Shown: one piece after another, positions 24,701 through 39,700 of the stretch
How the letters are laid out: each line of letters opens with the position of its first letter
How positions within the stretch are numbered: position 1 is the stretch's first letter
NCBI GenBank assembly: GCA_014706295.1
Contig: JACSVZ010000011.1
Coordinates: forward strand, 13,647,329 to 13,711,328
Direction: 5' to 3'
From: Lycocorax pyrrhopterus obiensis
Lineage: Eukaryota > Chordata > Aves > Passeriformes > Paradisaeidae
Length of the DNA: 64,000 nucleotides
The notes under the pieces: generated by a model
Told to the model about the DNA's origin: nothing
The model's input: the letters and a program-made list of their open reading frames with translations, nothing else
Database searches by the model: none
Program-made: the position numbers and the translations under genes

Positions 24701-27700
24701 AAATCGCCAGGAAAACTACCCAAACTAACCAAATAAACTCTTTAAGGCAAAGGGCAGCTCAAGTATCTTAATGCTGGCAGTATTTCTTAAACACTCTAGC
24801 TGGCACTATAAAAAGCTTGATCCATTCAATTACATTTGATTGCTCTGAGATCCAAACAAGCCATCCCCTCATCTAGCCCCATGAAACCCTCAGAGATATA
24901 CTCATAAGATAATTTAGAGATAAAATTAGAAAGCAAAGCAAATGTCCTACAAATGGACTCTACTTTTCCAGCAAGGCAGTTCTGTAGGTTAAATTCTCTG
25001 TGTCTTGTTGAGGTCATTTTGCTACCATGATTGGAAACTGTGGGTATCTTGCCTAAACTATAAATAACAACAAAGCTTAAGCTTTACTGGGTCAATTCAG
25101 ATCTGAAGTTCACACCTCAGCAGCAGTGGGCAGAGGCACAATTTGCTCTGTGTGAGGTGGAGGAGCTTGCTTGTTACAGCAGATATTGTAGATTATGTCA
25201 AAATACATGTTCAGAACTGGGGCATCTGAGTTTGCTGTGTCTGCAGGTTTTTCCTTGTCTCTTAACTCTCTCCCTTTACTTCCATTCTCAGTGAGCTTAT
25301 TTTCTGCACAAATATAGTCTAACTTAGAAAGACTTAGATAGAAATAAAGTCTGAAGTCAAACGTGAACTGTTTTGAGTTGGTGGCTTAAAATTTACACTA
25401 GTTCTATTCGCAGATAATATGGCTGCTGTTTTTTCCTAATGACTAGCATCTAAATGAAAGTGAATTTTGAAACCTTGCAGCTCTGGAATCCTCTATTTTG
25501 TGGGTGGAAAATATCTTGATACTCAAGAAATAGGCTGAAAAGCCACACTGGGGCATATTCAGCAGCACCTGTTAGGGTGTTCAGTTCCTGCTCCCAGTTA
25601 CTACCTGATGTTAGCATGGGTGATACTGGTGCTGGGGCAGTTTGCAGGGAAAATGCTAATGTCTCTTTGAAATGCACACAAGCAAATCCTCCTCTACCAC
25701 TTCCTTAACCTCGGGGAAAGGTGGAACCTGCAAACATGGCAAATTCAGATGTCCCTGTTCTCAATTTGCTTTTAGATGCAATCCTCCGCATTCTACAATT
25801 TCCGCTTTAGTGAGTGCCTCCGCCCCAGATTGCAAATAACAAACAGTGTGCTTGGCCTGCTTGGGAGGGGTGGCATGTGCAGATCTGAGCTGGGCCTCAG
25901 AAGCTCAGGGAAGAGTTTTGTTTGGGCAAGATGTGCCATAGTCTGGAGGCTGCACAGCTCCAGTGAGATTTCCTCAGGGCTGAAGAGCCCCAGTATCAGG
26001 ACTGTGTGTAGTGGGTTGAGCAAAATGCTTCTCTTCTACGTTTTGGGAGCTGCTACCTCATTCCTAAGAGATATCCAAGGCAGGAGTGTCATGTACATTT
26101 ATGTATTTCTCTTGCCCCACTGTGTAACCTATGTGGAACACAGCTATCTATGTTCCCTTTCTTGTCCTCTTTAAATTTCGTCTTTTGGTCCTGTTCGCAG
26201 GCTTTTGTCATTTAATGCAGATCTCTTTACTACAAACTGTGTAGTTCTGCTTATTGCCAGGCCTTACAGCTCATTGATAAGGTGATTCCATGTTCTCCTA
26301 GAAGGTCTACCAGCTCTTAATGTGAAACCTTTGGGCACAACTTCCATGACTGTGATACCCTTTCTGCAGACCAGTGCCCCTCTAAAACGCTGCTTCAGGA
26401 AGATGTAGCAGTGTTGTCCGAAGTGGATGACCTCTTGCACCACTGGGACGTGGAGGCTGAGGTAGCCCTAGGAACAGAGTGGGGCTCTAGTGCGGCCCAA
26501 AACTGGGCAGAGCCCTGAAGCCATCACAGCAGCTTATGTGGCCAAATGCAGCAGATGCCAAGCTGGGTCCCAGGGATGCTCCTCAACCGAGGGTGTTACC
26601 AAAGAGGAATGAGCTGCTATTCTATCATGACCTCGATGGTGCAGAGTCCTGGAGCTCCTCCTAGTTCCCCCCCACTGTTGGATAATTTGATGCAGTGAGC
26701 CATGATGCTCAGGGCACTTCTCTCACCCATTGTAGCAATTTTGAAAGCAGTTTGGGCTAAGCCTCAACCTGTAAATCTCCTTCACTGCTAAAACTTGTAT
26801 TGAAAGCCACTTCAAGGACTGCTTTGTTCCTGGTCCTGCTCTTTAATGAAGTATTGGAATCTGTTAGTAAATAAACTGAGTCAAGTGTCAACATTGTTGA
26901 TGCAGCAGGAAGGGAGGCTGGTTGAAGTAAATTTTAAGTAGCAATTAAAATGTCTGACTTCATAGCAAGCACATAAATATTCCACTCTTATTTTCCTGAA
27001 GAAAGGTTGATATTTTTGTTGGTAGATACTGAAGTATCAGGATTTGCAGTGAAGTATAGCATTTTATTTAGTACAGCTTTCAGCAAAAACTGGGATAGCC
27101 TAGTTGTGTACTTAGGGTGCTAAAGATGTATTATTGAAGATGCACTGTTGGCTTCTTGTGATGTTGGGAAGTGGGGAATAATACTTCTTGCACAGTGGGT
27201 AGATACATTTTTTCTTCTTTCCAGATAATTTTACATGAAAATTGAAACTTGATAGAACTAGCCTTAGCTTCCACGTAGTAGCCAAGATACTTAATTTTAG
27301 AATTAACTGATTCTGATAACTTGTACTTTAGAGCTGAAGTGTCAGACAAAGGAAGCATTTTGTGCAGTTCTTGAGCAGGAGCTGGTTGGTGTAATCATCC
27401 TGTTCTTCAGTGCTTTGAAACGGGTTTCTGACTTTCACATTTAGTGTTAATTAAAAAAGTCTGGACAAGAAGAACAAGGTCTCTTTGGCTAATTTCCAGC
27501 TGATTTGTCAGCCTCCAGTTGACTTCATGTTTTCAGGAACTAATCTGAAAGTGGTGTTGGGGGAGTAATTCTGCTCTGATGGAGTAGCCCTCCCTGTCAG
27601 AAGCTGGTTTATCACTTCAGCATGCTCAGACTGCTGGAGCTCACCCAGGGACTTGCACTGTGCCAGACTTCCAGGCTGTAAGCAGACATGTACTGTTTGA

Positions 27701-30700
27701 AATGTTACCTTTAAAAAGGACTTTGACTACAGTAATCCTGATCTGAATTGAGCTTTTGTACTTTGCAAACTTCACAATAAATTGGTTTCTTTTTTTAGAA
27801 TTACAGTAGTATTAATGTTATAACCAGTTTTGGAACGTGCATGCTGCTGGCACGAGGACTGGAGGAGCTGCAGAGTGCTGGGGCTGGGAGCATGTCCCTC
27901 CCCAGTCTGGTGCTTACCTGGGACCTTTTGGGTGGAACTCTGCTTGAGCTTCTGTTTGTTGCTTGTCTTACAGGGATGGTGTCAGAAGAGACAAAGATGA
28001 GAAAAGAGGCAACTGGCGCAGATGTGTTGAAACCAGTGAGTAAAATCAGTGCCCTGGAGGAAACTTCACCACCTGTTACTCCCCCAACATCCCCAACTTC
28101 TGGAACTGCCTGGGGTGGTCAGTTTGCACCTACCATAGTCAAGGATGTGAACCCAGAACTGCTCAGGAGCGGCGTTGCCTACCTGCCTGGTGAGTAGCTG
28201 AGCCAGAATGTGTCTTGGAAATGTGGTTTGTAGGAGGGCAAGGAAGATGAGCCTCCTTTTGCAGCGCTGGAAACTGGTGCCAGTTCTGTTTCTTTCACCC
28301 CAAACCTCTTCAGAAGTTACACTTCTTGAATCCTCTGAAGTTTCTGAATGGGCAGGACAGGAAGTAGAGCTTCCCTCCTATTAGAGTAATGTTAATTTGC
28401 TCTCAGGAGTCTCAGAATGTTAACCAAGCATGTGTGAGTCAGAAATGCCAAATCTGTGGGCTCATACCAGGAGTCCAAAAAGAGAATATTGAGGGTACAG
28501 CTAATGATGGGCTGGTGGGCCTGACATCAGACCTGGTCAGAAGAATAGGAACTTGATTCACTTGGTAGATAATTAAAGGATAGGAGTGTAGAAGATGCTC
28601 TTTGACAGGACTCTTGAAAACCAGTTTTATTCTTGGTAATTAGAAGTTTGGTTGATTAAATGTAGCTACCTAGATATAACAGATTTTTAGAAAACATTGA
28701 GTTTCATGACACAGAGCTGAAAGGAATATCCCAGTGAAGTGGATGAGCAACGTGTAGGATGAACAATAGTATAGCTAAATAGCAGATGACAAAACTAGCT
28801 ATCAAGGGAGGACTTCCCAGAATTATTCTGCCAAAATGAGGTTGTAGGTCAAATGTTATTCAGTGTTTGCATCTGATAGAGCAATGAGTATCAAATAGCT
28901 GCAGATAAAATTTCTTCATGGGACAAATACTGGCAGAGGGGTGAACAAAGCTGAGGCTATTGGACGGAGCAGCCAGCATTGCTTGGTGTACAGGGCCCGC
29001 ACAAGACGTCTTTGTGTTTAACCAAACATGAAGTAAAGCAGAGGAAGTAAGATCTACCTCTCTAGTGAGAAACAGCATTTGGCAGCTCTGTGTAAGGAGC
29101 CCCTGTGGGCTTGTCCTTCCCAAGGCAGCGAGAGGGTTTTTCAGTGGGGGGCAGGAGGAGCTGCATTTGATCAGCTCAGGAACGACGTGTGAGTTGAAAA
29201 CTGGGCAGAGGGCCCAACCTCAGAGAAGAGGTCAGGCAGACCTGTGCAGTGTAGAGGAGTTGGGAAGAAGAGCAGAAAGGCAGCACAGGCATCTCCCAGG
29301 TGGTGCTGGGTCTTCAAGACCCATTTTGACCTCACATGTGTAAAGGGGAGGAGATGACTACAGATTAAGAGACTGATTTTTGCCTCTGTTGGTGATGCCT
29401 CTCAAATAGTTTGGGCTGTGTTATAAAAGGAAATGGTAAATATTGGAGGTGGTGCAGAGAAGGGTGACAGCCCTTTCTTGTAACCAAACTGGGTGTCTTA
29501 TGGCAAGAGACTGGAAGGTTGTTTATCTCACAGGATGATTGAGAAAGAGGTTCAATCACCTTTGTGCCAGGAAGGAAGAAGGGAGTTAGAATTTTTCCAG
29601 TTTCTGGAAGAAGGTGAAATGGAAAACCAAGGGCACGGCAGAGTTGTGGTACATTCATATGTGTAACTTTGCATTAGGAGATGAATTGTTACAACAAATT
29701 CCAAAGGAGGATTTTTAATCTTCTGGTCTGCTGATCAGGTTGGATGTTTTTATGCTGTATATAACAGCCCAAAAAATTACAGGAAGCTCACGGTCCATGC
29801 TATTGCGGGAGCCTGACCATGTTACCTAACACTCCCTTTGTCACAGATTCCTATCATAATGTACCACTGTTAAATGAGGCAAAAGCGTTTGGATATGTGG
29901 TGAAGGGATGTGCCCTTCTAATGCCCGGGAGAAGCAAGGATTTGGTTTGATACTGCTTCCAAGGAAGTTTTTCTCTAAGGAAGGAATTGTGTTTCCTGTA
30001 AAAGCAGTATCAGATTTGATTGACCTCTCTGCCCCTTTGGGGTTTCAGTGGGCAATCCTCACACCTGAGGGAATGTACTCACCACTCAGTTAAATGCTTT
30101 ATGTTAGTCAGTGGTAATGATACAGTAATTACATTAGAAAGAATAACTTTTGTAATGAATGGTGAGTAAGAGCTAATTAATAAACTGGTAGCTGATGGAG
30201 TTAGCTGAAACTTCCAGGATAGTTTCAGTTCTGGATTCTGCTCCTGAATGATCTAGGTTATGCCACTGTTGAAGACCTAGCCCTGGTGGCTGTAGTTGCT
30301 TTTTTTGACGTGGTCAGGCAATTCCAAGACTAATATATGGAAGTTCAAGGTTTAATCAAGTTCTGGTGATGCCCATCCTGCCTGATGGACAGAAGATACT
30401 GCTTCAAAGTTAAAAAGCTTTTACTGAGCCTGGTTATTGAGCCATTCTTCCAGTAATTGAGGACTTTGCTATTTTATTTTATTTTGTGATGGTCCCCTTA
30501 GCTTATGAAACAAATTATATTAATAAGCTTTTTCTAATTTCTTTCCAGCTTTTTGATTATGCAGCATCCAGGCTACAGTATTTCAAGAGTAATAAAAGTC
30601 CTCCTGAGTCACATGGATGATGAAAGATTTTTGTTAGCAGGAGAAAGCCTGTGCGCAGCTTTGGTCCCTGGGAGGGAGAAAGCCCTGCTTCAAAATGGTG

Positions 30701-33700
30701 TCCATCTGTGTCTGTGGCCCTTACTCAAGTCATGTCCTGGTGACAGATTGAGATCACACCGGAGCATCTTTCCATGCTCGGGGCTGTCCATCTGTGTCTG
30801 TTTTACCTGTCAACTCACATGCTTGTCCCTGGGATGGGGGAGAGAGGTAGTCCAGGACAGTATCTCCTGTGGTAGCAAGAGTTCAAGAGAGGAAGAAACA
30901 GCTTTCTCTGAGTCTCTGGTTTTGTCTTGTGCTTGGGATTTCTGACACACAGAGCCCCCTCCATCCTTCCTTATACAGTTTGTATGACAGGATATGGCTC
31001 CTGTTCTCGTGAATTACTTTTCACACAAAAGAGGTGTTGTCCCTCCTGTTCTCCAAATCACTCACCTTCCCAGCTGATTGAGCAGGCTCACTGCAGGCAC
31101 TGCCTGATTTGGAGTCTCAGAGGCAGTTCTGGCTTTCCAAAGGGGTGTGTCCAACTGTTCTTTATCCTGCTTTTGCATCTGGAGAATAGGCTGCACATAA
31201 TTCCAAATCTGGCACTTTTAGGTCCTTTTCCTCCTGTGGCAAGCTGTGACTTTGGGCTTTTGGAAAACGAGTGGCAGAGAAACATTGTCCTTCCTGGCTA
31301 ACTGAAGCAGAGGGATTTCTCCTTCTTCAGTGTATCACAACTCAGCTGGGTTGCCCATACTGTGCTGTATCTATTCCCTGGGCACTGAGCAAGCTCTGCA
31401 CATAATGAAAGCCTGGCACTGACTCTGCCCTTGTCAGAGCTGTAGGCAGGCAGGAGTGTGCTCCTGGGCTGTCCTCTCTGCAGCCTCTGAGGAGGAGCTC
31501 TGGGCTCCTGCTCCAGGACTTTGCTTTGAGGAGATGCCTGGTTCTGTTCTGGGCTCAGTCTGCAGCATGTGCCCAGTCTCGTTACATAGTGCATGTTCTG
31601 CAGACCCGTCTGTGTTCTCTCATCTGACAGCAATGTGAAGGTGAGATTCTGTATCTTGAGTTTATGAGATTCTTGCTTTTCTCAAGATTGGGTTATTAGG
31701 CAACTTCAGCCATATTTATGAAGAATGTGTGTTTGGGTAGAGGACAGCAGTCTAAATTTAACATTACCATGAGAGAAAGACAAGCTGAGCTCATCTGCTT
31801 CACTCTGGGGCAGCATTTGGGTGCTTTGGAAATGTGTGTATAGCCTCCTACCATCTGCAACGTACACAATATTGAGCTCTGTGGAGGATTTCCAGGAAGG
31901 TGGTGGGGTCTTAGTGGGAGAATATGAAACATACACACCTGGAACCAGGCTCTGTTGAATTACTTGTGTGATTTCCACCCCCACTCTCTTTTTACAGGTA
32001 CAAGAGACAAATCAGGACGTGCAGTGGCCATAATAACGACAAGGAACACAGCCTGGTTAAATCCCCACTGCAATACCACTGAGCTTGTACGCCTTCTTCT
32101 GTACTTGCATAGCATCCCAAGGTTTGTGATGCTCTTGGGCTGACAGGGCAGACAGCTGCTGCCCTGTCCACTCTGCCTTTCAGGGAGGTGGGAATTGAGG
32201 CAGGAATGGAAAGAGGTTGACTTTCTTGGCCTAGGGACTTGGTCCAGACAGTCCTGAAATTACACAGGTGGCAGTCTTCTGCTAGGGTGAACAAGTTTGT
32301 GTTCAGCAAGCACTTTACCTGTTCTGTATATGCCTTGCACGCATGGTGTGGTAGAATTGGGTGTGTACTGAGTGTTTTCATGTGTTGCCATGAATCCAAG
32401 CCATTCTTGCTATCCTTCATTAGTTCAGAAAATGGGATTTGGGAGCTGTCATGGGGCAGTCATGCAGCAGCTCTGTGATAGTGTTGTGACATGATATTTT
32501 ACGGCCAGGCCTCCAAGCTAAGAGGGAGGGAGGATCTGCAAGGGTTGGGAGTCTGCCTTGATGTCTGGCTGAAAATTGTTTTTGGAGTCTGCAGGCTGGA
32601 GTTTGCTGCAGCTGCTCTTCCTTTCACCATGACAGACTCTTCCTCCCCACCTCATCACTATGTTTCACTTTTAGATAATTAAATAGGAAGAGGTAAAGCT
32701 AACTCTCTGATACTGATTTTTTTTGAAGCCTTTAAGCCATTAATAAGGGGAGCAGGCTTAACTCATGAGAAAGTTTTCTGCAATTCATGCTTTGTTTCAT
32801 ATGCTTCTCCCTTCAACTCTGATTCTGGGTGAGATAGGCATTGGGTCTGCTCCAGACTGGCTGCTCTTCTGAGGCAGTGAGGCTGAAACCAAGCTTGTCC
32901 CTGAACACTATTAGGAAGGACTGGTTTTCCTGTGTGGATTATCCAGTGGGCATCAGCACCTTTGCCGTCAGTGACACATATTCTAGGAATAGGAGAAATG
33001 GGAAATTGGGTGGAAGTCACAGAATCATACAGCAAAGGTAAAAACTGAGCAATCAGTTGGTGGTTTCTGTGTATATGTCTTGTTTAGGAGAAGGTGGCCA
33101 GTTCATTCCTGTTATTACAACTCCATAATGTACTGTATTTTTCACCCTGCCATGACTACAGGTTCTGTTTCCATAGTCTTGTTAATTTTCATTGGTGGCA
33201 AAGGTGACCTTTTTATCTTTGTCCTTGCAGACCAGAATGTCAGGCTTTGGGTCTCACTGTTCTTGTGGATGCTCGTCGCTGTTCACCCGTTCCCGCTCTC
33301 TTCAAGGCGTTCAGCACATTGCAGGTGAGCCTCGAGCTTGGGCAGAGGAACTCTGGCTGGCTTGCTGTCGTGGTTGGATGTTACATTTCCATCTGCTGCT
33401 TATTTCTCCATCTGCCACCTGGCTTTCAGTTGGCTTTGGGAGGTGGAGATATGTACCCAGCCCTGCTTTAGGAGGATGACCTGGACTTGCCAGACTGCAG
33501 ACAAAGCAAAAAAACCTAAGCAAGTCTGAGTTAGGGGAGAACACCCCTCCCCACCCCTCCAAATTTGCTTTCGTCTCAGTGCTGAGAACAGCCCATACCC
33601 AAGTCTCAGTGCTGTCATGAATTATCCTGCTTGGAGATGTTGTCCCCTGCACTGAGGGGCTGTGTGAAATGTGCAGGGATTTTTGCCTGCCACAGAGAAG

Positions 33701-36700
33701 GGAGGAAGAGAGGCCTCTGCCTGCTGCCATGGGAAGGGAAGGACACTGCTTACCATGCCAGGTGGAAAAGCACGTGCAGCTGTTGATGTGGCTGTCGGTG
33801 AATGATTAGAATCGGACATGCTGTAACTCTCTATTGCTTCAGGTCAAAGGCTTTCATATCAGTCACTTGGGAAGCCAGTGGGTTGTATTGCCCCCCTCCC
33901 AGACAGAAACTATCCGCTGCTGTTAGAAAGCCAGGGAGATGCTGGGTTGAAGCGATGACTAATCTTGTTTAAGCAGGTGTTCCTTTTAAATCAGAGCTTA
34001 GGTCTCTTAGGATTCAAACTCTGCAAACTGGAACAGGGCAATGTTTTAATGAAGCTGGTGTCTGTGGTTTATGTGCTTCAGTGCCACATCTGAGAGTTGA
34101 GTCTGACTCAGAGGTCTGTTCCCCTGCTTCCTGGGCTGGGTGGAGCTGTGAGCTCTATCAGCGTGGTCATTCTCTGTGGTGAAGGAGTAATCTGGTGCCC
34201 TGCTCAGTTCTGCAGAGGTAACAAGCAAATACATTCTCTTTCATGCTGTGCCCACATGGCAGTGGGCTTGCTAAAGCTTTAGAGCATTTCACTGTCCATG
34301 TAAGTTGCATGGCAGTCTTAGTGGCCTGATTTGGAAGTCAGCAACATGTTCTGGCTGTCTCAGTTCTCATACAAGCATGGTAATAATGCCATTTTAACTT
34401 TAAGTTTCCTCTCTGAATTGAGGGAGCGGGGAAGCTTTTTGCTGTGCTGTGGTGGCTGTTTGGCTCTGAGCACCTCGTTATCAGGGTGGTGCTACAGTTA
34501 TTTAACAGAGTTTAATGTGCTGCAAGACAGCTTGCTGGATCTGAGTGTGTGCTCCAGCTAACAGTGACTGACAGAGGCTGATTACTCTGCTTAAGTTTTT
34601 TTGATCCTTACATTGACTCTTCTGAAGACTCTGTCAAGGAGACCTGTTCGGGTAGCTCATCACGTAGTTATGGCACAGGAGTAATCCCTGGCTCCTCTGA
34701 GCATTTGGAGATCCTCAGCATTTACTCCATGATCCTATGGCAATGTTCTCCTCTGCTCTGGAACAAGGGTGGAGTAGTACAGAAAACTGAGTGTAACTGC
34801 AGTGAGGCAAGCTGAGTGTTTCAGAGTGCAGCAGGGTTTGCCTGGCCGGTGACTGCACTGAAGCAAGACTGTGTTACGCCTCTAAGGTTACGGAGCAGAT
34901 CACCTCCTTGGGGTCCTTTCTGAAATCCCTTACACATCTCAGTGTCTCTTATCTCTAGAGCTCATTTCTCTGCTGTCCTGCACTTTCCTTGTCCAGGATT
35001 TTACCTACATAATTTCTGTGAAGCCTACTATGATAATGTGCTGGAATCTGTTTAAGTGTTGAGGTCCAGCATTGCTTGTTCAATTCTGAATGGCTGTTTT
35101 CCTCCTAACCCAGCAGTGGGAAGCACTGCTTCACAGAGGGGAAGCACAGATGGGATGCCCTAATGCAGAGTCCCTTCCTGCTTGGGTCTCTTAAGCCTAG
35201 AGAGACTCTTGGAGAGCAGAGGTTCCTGGATCAAGATCCATGAGCCTGAGGAAATCCTTTTTCCACTTCTCCATCTTTCCAGAATGAATGCATGATTAGA
35301 ATTAAGTGGTAGTAGACAACTTTGTGTGCTTGCAGATTAGTTTTCCCTGCAGCACTAGGAGTCTGTTAGTTGCTCTGTCCAGAACAACCTGGTAAACTGG
35401 TGGGAGCTTGTCCTCTCTGCCTTCAGGGTAGGGGCAGTTGCATTCTGCAAGAACTTTTTTTCTCCTTTTTAGAATATTGCGTGGCTGGGAAATCTTTCTG
35501 TCCCAGACAGCAGCCGGAGCAGAGGGAGTGGGGCAGAATAAAAAAAGCTGCTGCAGAGCTAACTCAGGAAGAAGCAGGAGGAACTCTGGCAGCTCTGTGC
35601 GGAGGTGAAGGGAAGTGCACAGTATGTGCATGTTGCAGGAATAGATCATGCTTGTTCCTGTGGGAAACTGCGTAATGATGCTTTGGAGCAAGGATTTTTG
35701 CAGGGATAATGCTGTAATGTTTGGTTACAGGTTGTCACCAGTAAGCCCTGTGCTGGGGGGCCTCTTAAGAGGAACTTTGCTGCTCAGAAGTGCTAGGCTG
35801 GCTCCTTGCTCAGTGAGCAGGCAGGGCATGGACAATGGAATGTGTGCACTGGCCTTCAGTGAGCAGGTATCTGTGGGATTTCCCTCTGCCTGAGTCTTAA
35901 TAGAGTGAGATTCTTTCGAATTTTCCGTATCAGTGCAAAGGCTTAATCCTGTAATCTGCTGTGTTTGTGTTTTGAATTGGAAAGAGTCAGTTTAGCATTT
36001 GAAAGCAGAGAAGTTCTGTGCAAACCTTTATGTTCAAGAGGTGTATTTGCATTGTCACTTAGTGCAGAAGTACAGAGGACCTTGTTCTCAAAGACCAGGT
36101 TCTCAAAGACCAGGAAACTCCTGCTACTCCATTAGAGTGGTCACTTGGAGACTGACTGAGGTGTCTGGGGACTCTCCTCTCTGCGCAAACATTCCTGGCA
36201 GCCTGTGCTTCAGACTATGCCAGTGTTGTTAAGTCTGGCCATGGGTTTCCATTTGGGGCAGGAAGCCAGAAAACTGGAACATAAGTCTGAGAAGCATTGA
36301 AGAAAGTATCTAATTCTCTTTAAAAAGAATAATAATAAAAGGATAATATTTACCCTGGCGCTTTCTGAACTCCTATTGATGCCCCTCTGTTCTGTGCTGT
36401 CCACACTGTACCTGTTTTGGGAGGTGAGGAGTTCACTTAGATGTGTGGAACTGTTGTTTCTTTGCTTCCATACAGTTGGTTTTGTTAGCAAATGTGGTCA
36501 GAGATTGTGCATAAAGCTGCAGGAAACCTTCCTCAAGTAGCATCCTGCTGTTCCCAGCTCTGCTTGTCACCTGAGATGCTCCTGGTAAACTGTTTTAGTC
36601 TTTGGATTGCTCCATCAGTGCTGGATGAGACTGACTTCAGCTATTTAAATTAAAAATATGTTGAAAAGTACTTGATTTCTTTGGAAATACAATTTCTTCT

Positions 36701-39700
36701 TGAGTTGGAAAACTCTGAACTTTTCCCTTGACAGCTTTATTTGTGAATGGTTTTTCAGTTTCTATTTTCAGGAGTAACAAACGAGTGTTTTGGCTGTTGT
36801 GGTAACCTCTTGTTACACCATCACTACCTTTACCCCTCACTCAGATTGCACATCTCATGACTGTTGGAGTAAAGAGGGATTGTGTAAGAAAAAATTTGTT
36901 TAGTACCATCATCAGTCTTGAAGCTGTGTCCAGTCTTCATCCTTCAGTACTTTCTAGCAGATAAATTCAGAGCTGGTGATACAGCTATGTTATCTCCCCA
37001 TCCTCTCTTCAGTATTTATCTATTGCAGCCTAATTATGCAATAAATCCTTTTTGGCCTTTTGATCAGTGTTCAAATAACAGTGAAAGTGTGAATAATTCA
37101 CTTTGGAGAAATTTGAGATGATTTAGAAACCTCTCATGGTTTTGGAAGGTGTTTCAGTTGGCATCTTTTTGCTGCCTGTTTAAAAGGATCGTGGTTTAGG
37201 ACTGGATGAGAGAAAGGTCTTTTTCCTCAGTTCTGGAATCTCTGCTGCTGCTTTCACTTGCAGAATTGGGGCTCCTTGTGTTGGCATTGTTTCTTAATTG
37301 CTGAACTGGGCCCAGTGTCAGGTTAGGTCATTCACTCTCTGGCGAATGTTATGTCTAACCAGTGAGAGAGAACAGTAGCTAACAGGCCATATGAAATTTC
37401 AGTGTTACATACTAGGCTGTACAGGATTTAAGAAATATAAAAGTTAAAACCTAAGGCATCAGTCCACTTGCCTCTATACTCTGGCTCTGCTGCTCCTGGC
37501 AGATATTTAACCCTACACACTGCTGGAGCTGTTTATTTAAACAGGTTTGCTTTGCTGTCGTGGCCTGCTATGTGGCAGGTTCCTTGCATCTTGAGCACTG
37601 GAAAGTATTTGTTGCTTGACAATTCCTGAGATCTTTGCAGAGACAAAGACCTCGTACGAGACATCGAAATGGGATGGCTCTTGTTTAACCATGAGGCACA
37701 ACAGCTTAAATGGCTCTTCTCCTTGCTTTCCTGGTCCAGACATCACATATGTAGTGAGCCCTGTCTCCATGGTCTGGATCTTTCTGCCGTGTTTCCCTCT
37801 TCCTACTGTTGCTCTCTCTGCCTGTTTCTCACTTCCCTGTAGAATGCTTCTATAATTGGAGAGCTGCTTCTGGATCACTGAGTTTGTACTACAGCTGCCA
37901 GACATCCCTTGTATTTGGAATTTGTCAGTTTAACAGTAGAAACAGGATGCAAGTACTTGATTGTAAATTGGCAGTAAGTAGAGAGAAGACGATGTTTTTG
38001 ACACTGGGCAGGGGGTGGAGGGGGGTGAAGCCACTTCCTTTCGGTTAGGTGAAGTAACCAGGAAGGTTATCAGGAAAAAACTTGGACACAGAACATGGGT
38101 TTTGGTTTTGGTTTTTTTTTGCTTCTGTTTTTTTTTCCCCCTGACTCACTTTCCTGTGCAGAAGGCAGAGCTTTTTTAGTATAGCCAACACCTCACCTTT
38201 TCCATTGCTTCCTTAAATATTACAAGACTAGTTGATCTGAAGCAAACTACCTTAAAGACATCACCTTGGTACTCTGTAGACTGGCCTTCCTTAATTTCTG
38301 GTGACTGCCTTCTAGGCTTTGTAGATTCCTTTGAAGGATAAATTGCAATCTTGTGTATGAACCTGGTGTGATGCATTCTCCTTAGTATCCAAGGCAGATC
38401 AGTAATGGATTTGTGCTCTGTTCCGTTGTAGGACATGGATCCTCACTGTATTCATGGAGTACTGCTTCTGGTTGAAAGAGATCTGACTTTTCGGATGGAG
38501 AAGCCACCAGCAGGACAGGTAATGAAACCATTTATCTGGGGTTTGCTGGGCCACTTTTGATATCTTTTATTTAACTCTCCAGAAGCAAATTCCCTGTCAT
38601 TGATGTATGTTTATTCTCACATGAAATCTCTGTAGGTGTCCTCTGTGTTTTGTGGTCGTGGTCTCTTACGAGTGTGGTATTTACTGGGTTGTAGTGTTTC
38701 TGTGAGCTGAACAGATCCCTGTCGTGCTCTGTTTATTGCCCACGTCCATCAGTGACATTTGCACCACAATTACATCAGTCTGCTGGGGACTCAAGACATG
38801 GGGTTTGTTGGGAGCATGGATAACTGTATGGAGGAGCCCTGCACAATTTGCTAGGGATGCTTTTCATGTTCTCCTATAAACAAAGGGGGAAAGGCATGGT
38901 CAGGAAAAGATCACATTAGGCTAAATCCTGAACTCCACCTTTGAAGGTGCTTGTTGCTTTCCTGGATTTTGCATCTTTCCTGTTTCCTCTCCTCATACTT
39001 GCTGCTGCCAGTGGCTGAGAGACTTCCGCAAGAAGAAGATGAGATGGGCATTTGTGTGAGGTTCCCTTTGTAGCCAAAAGGTCTGGAAAGACTAACAGGA
39101 GGGAAAGTTACCACAACATCACTGAACTTCCCCAGCAGAAGTAAAACTGTCTTGGTAGGCTATGGCTGTATAAGAAATGTAGGCTCCAAGCCACTCTGTG
39201 GTGAGTGAAGAGGATTAGACTTCATCTTAGTCCTCTTCCTATATTCCAAGACTGTTGCAAGCTACAAGAGTGGACTGAAATTCTCTGCCTGCTGAAACTC
39301 TGTAAGCTGCAGAGTAGACCTAGACCTCCCTTTTGGCTCCTGTGGATGAAGATGTTGTGATAGGCATCAGGTTTGCTCTGTGTGTGGTGTCGTGTCCCAA
39401 AAGGCTAAAGAATAATAAATGCTATTAGTCCATTTCCTTATTGCCCCCGTGTGGGAGAATTCGGAGTCAGAATGGGGGCTGCAGGCATGTGCATGCAGGG
39501 AGAGCTACAGAAGACATTAAACACATTGAACAAACACAAAGAGTGTAGGAGGGAACACAGGAAAGGCTAATAAAGACATGGGCATGCAGGAGGAATTGGA
39601 AGCATCATCACAATTTTGTAAGGAGGTGGAAACTTCACACTGTGTGTGTGGGAGTTAAATGTCTGCACCTGAGTTTGTGTCTGGGCTTCCATGTACCTGC

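Larger units (their letters stand above)
33325..38431 (+). other. PLEKHG4B: Intron 6 (5.1 kb)
   Basis: The donor is GTGAGC and the acceptor is GTTGTAG. It contains a perfect 15-base tandem duplication (36085-36114) and a T-rich simple stretch with GGTTTT units (38098-38141). No exon or mobile element was recognised, and the open frames are short and featureless. Confidence 0.7.

Noticed and set aside
33010..33035. Possible CR1 tail (CACAGAATCATACAG)
   Set aside because: There is no CR1 body on either side, and the match is too short to call a repeat.
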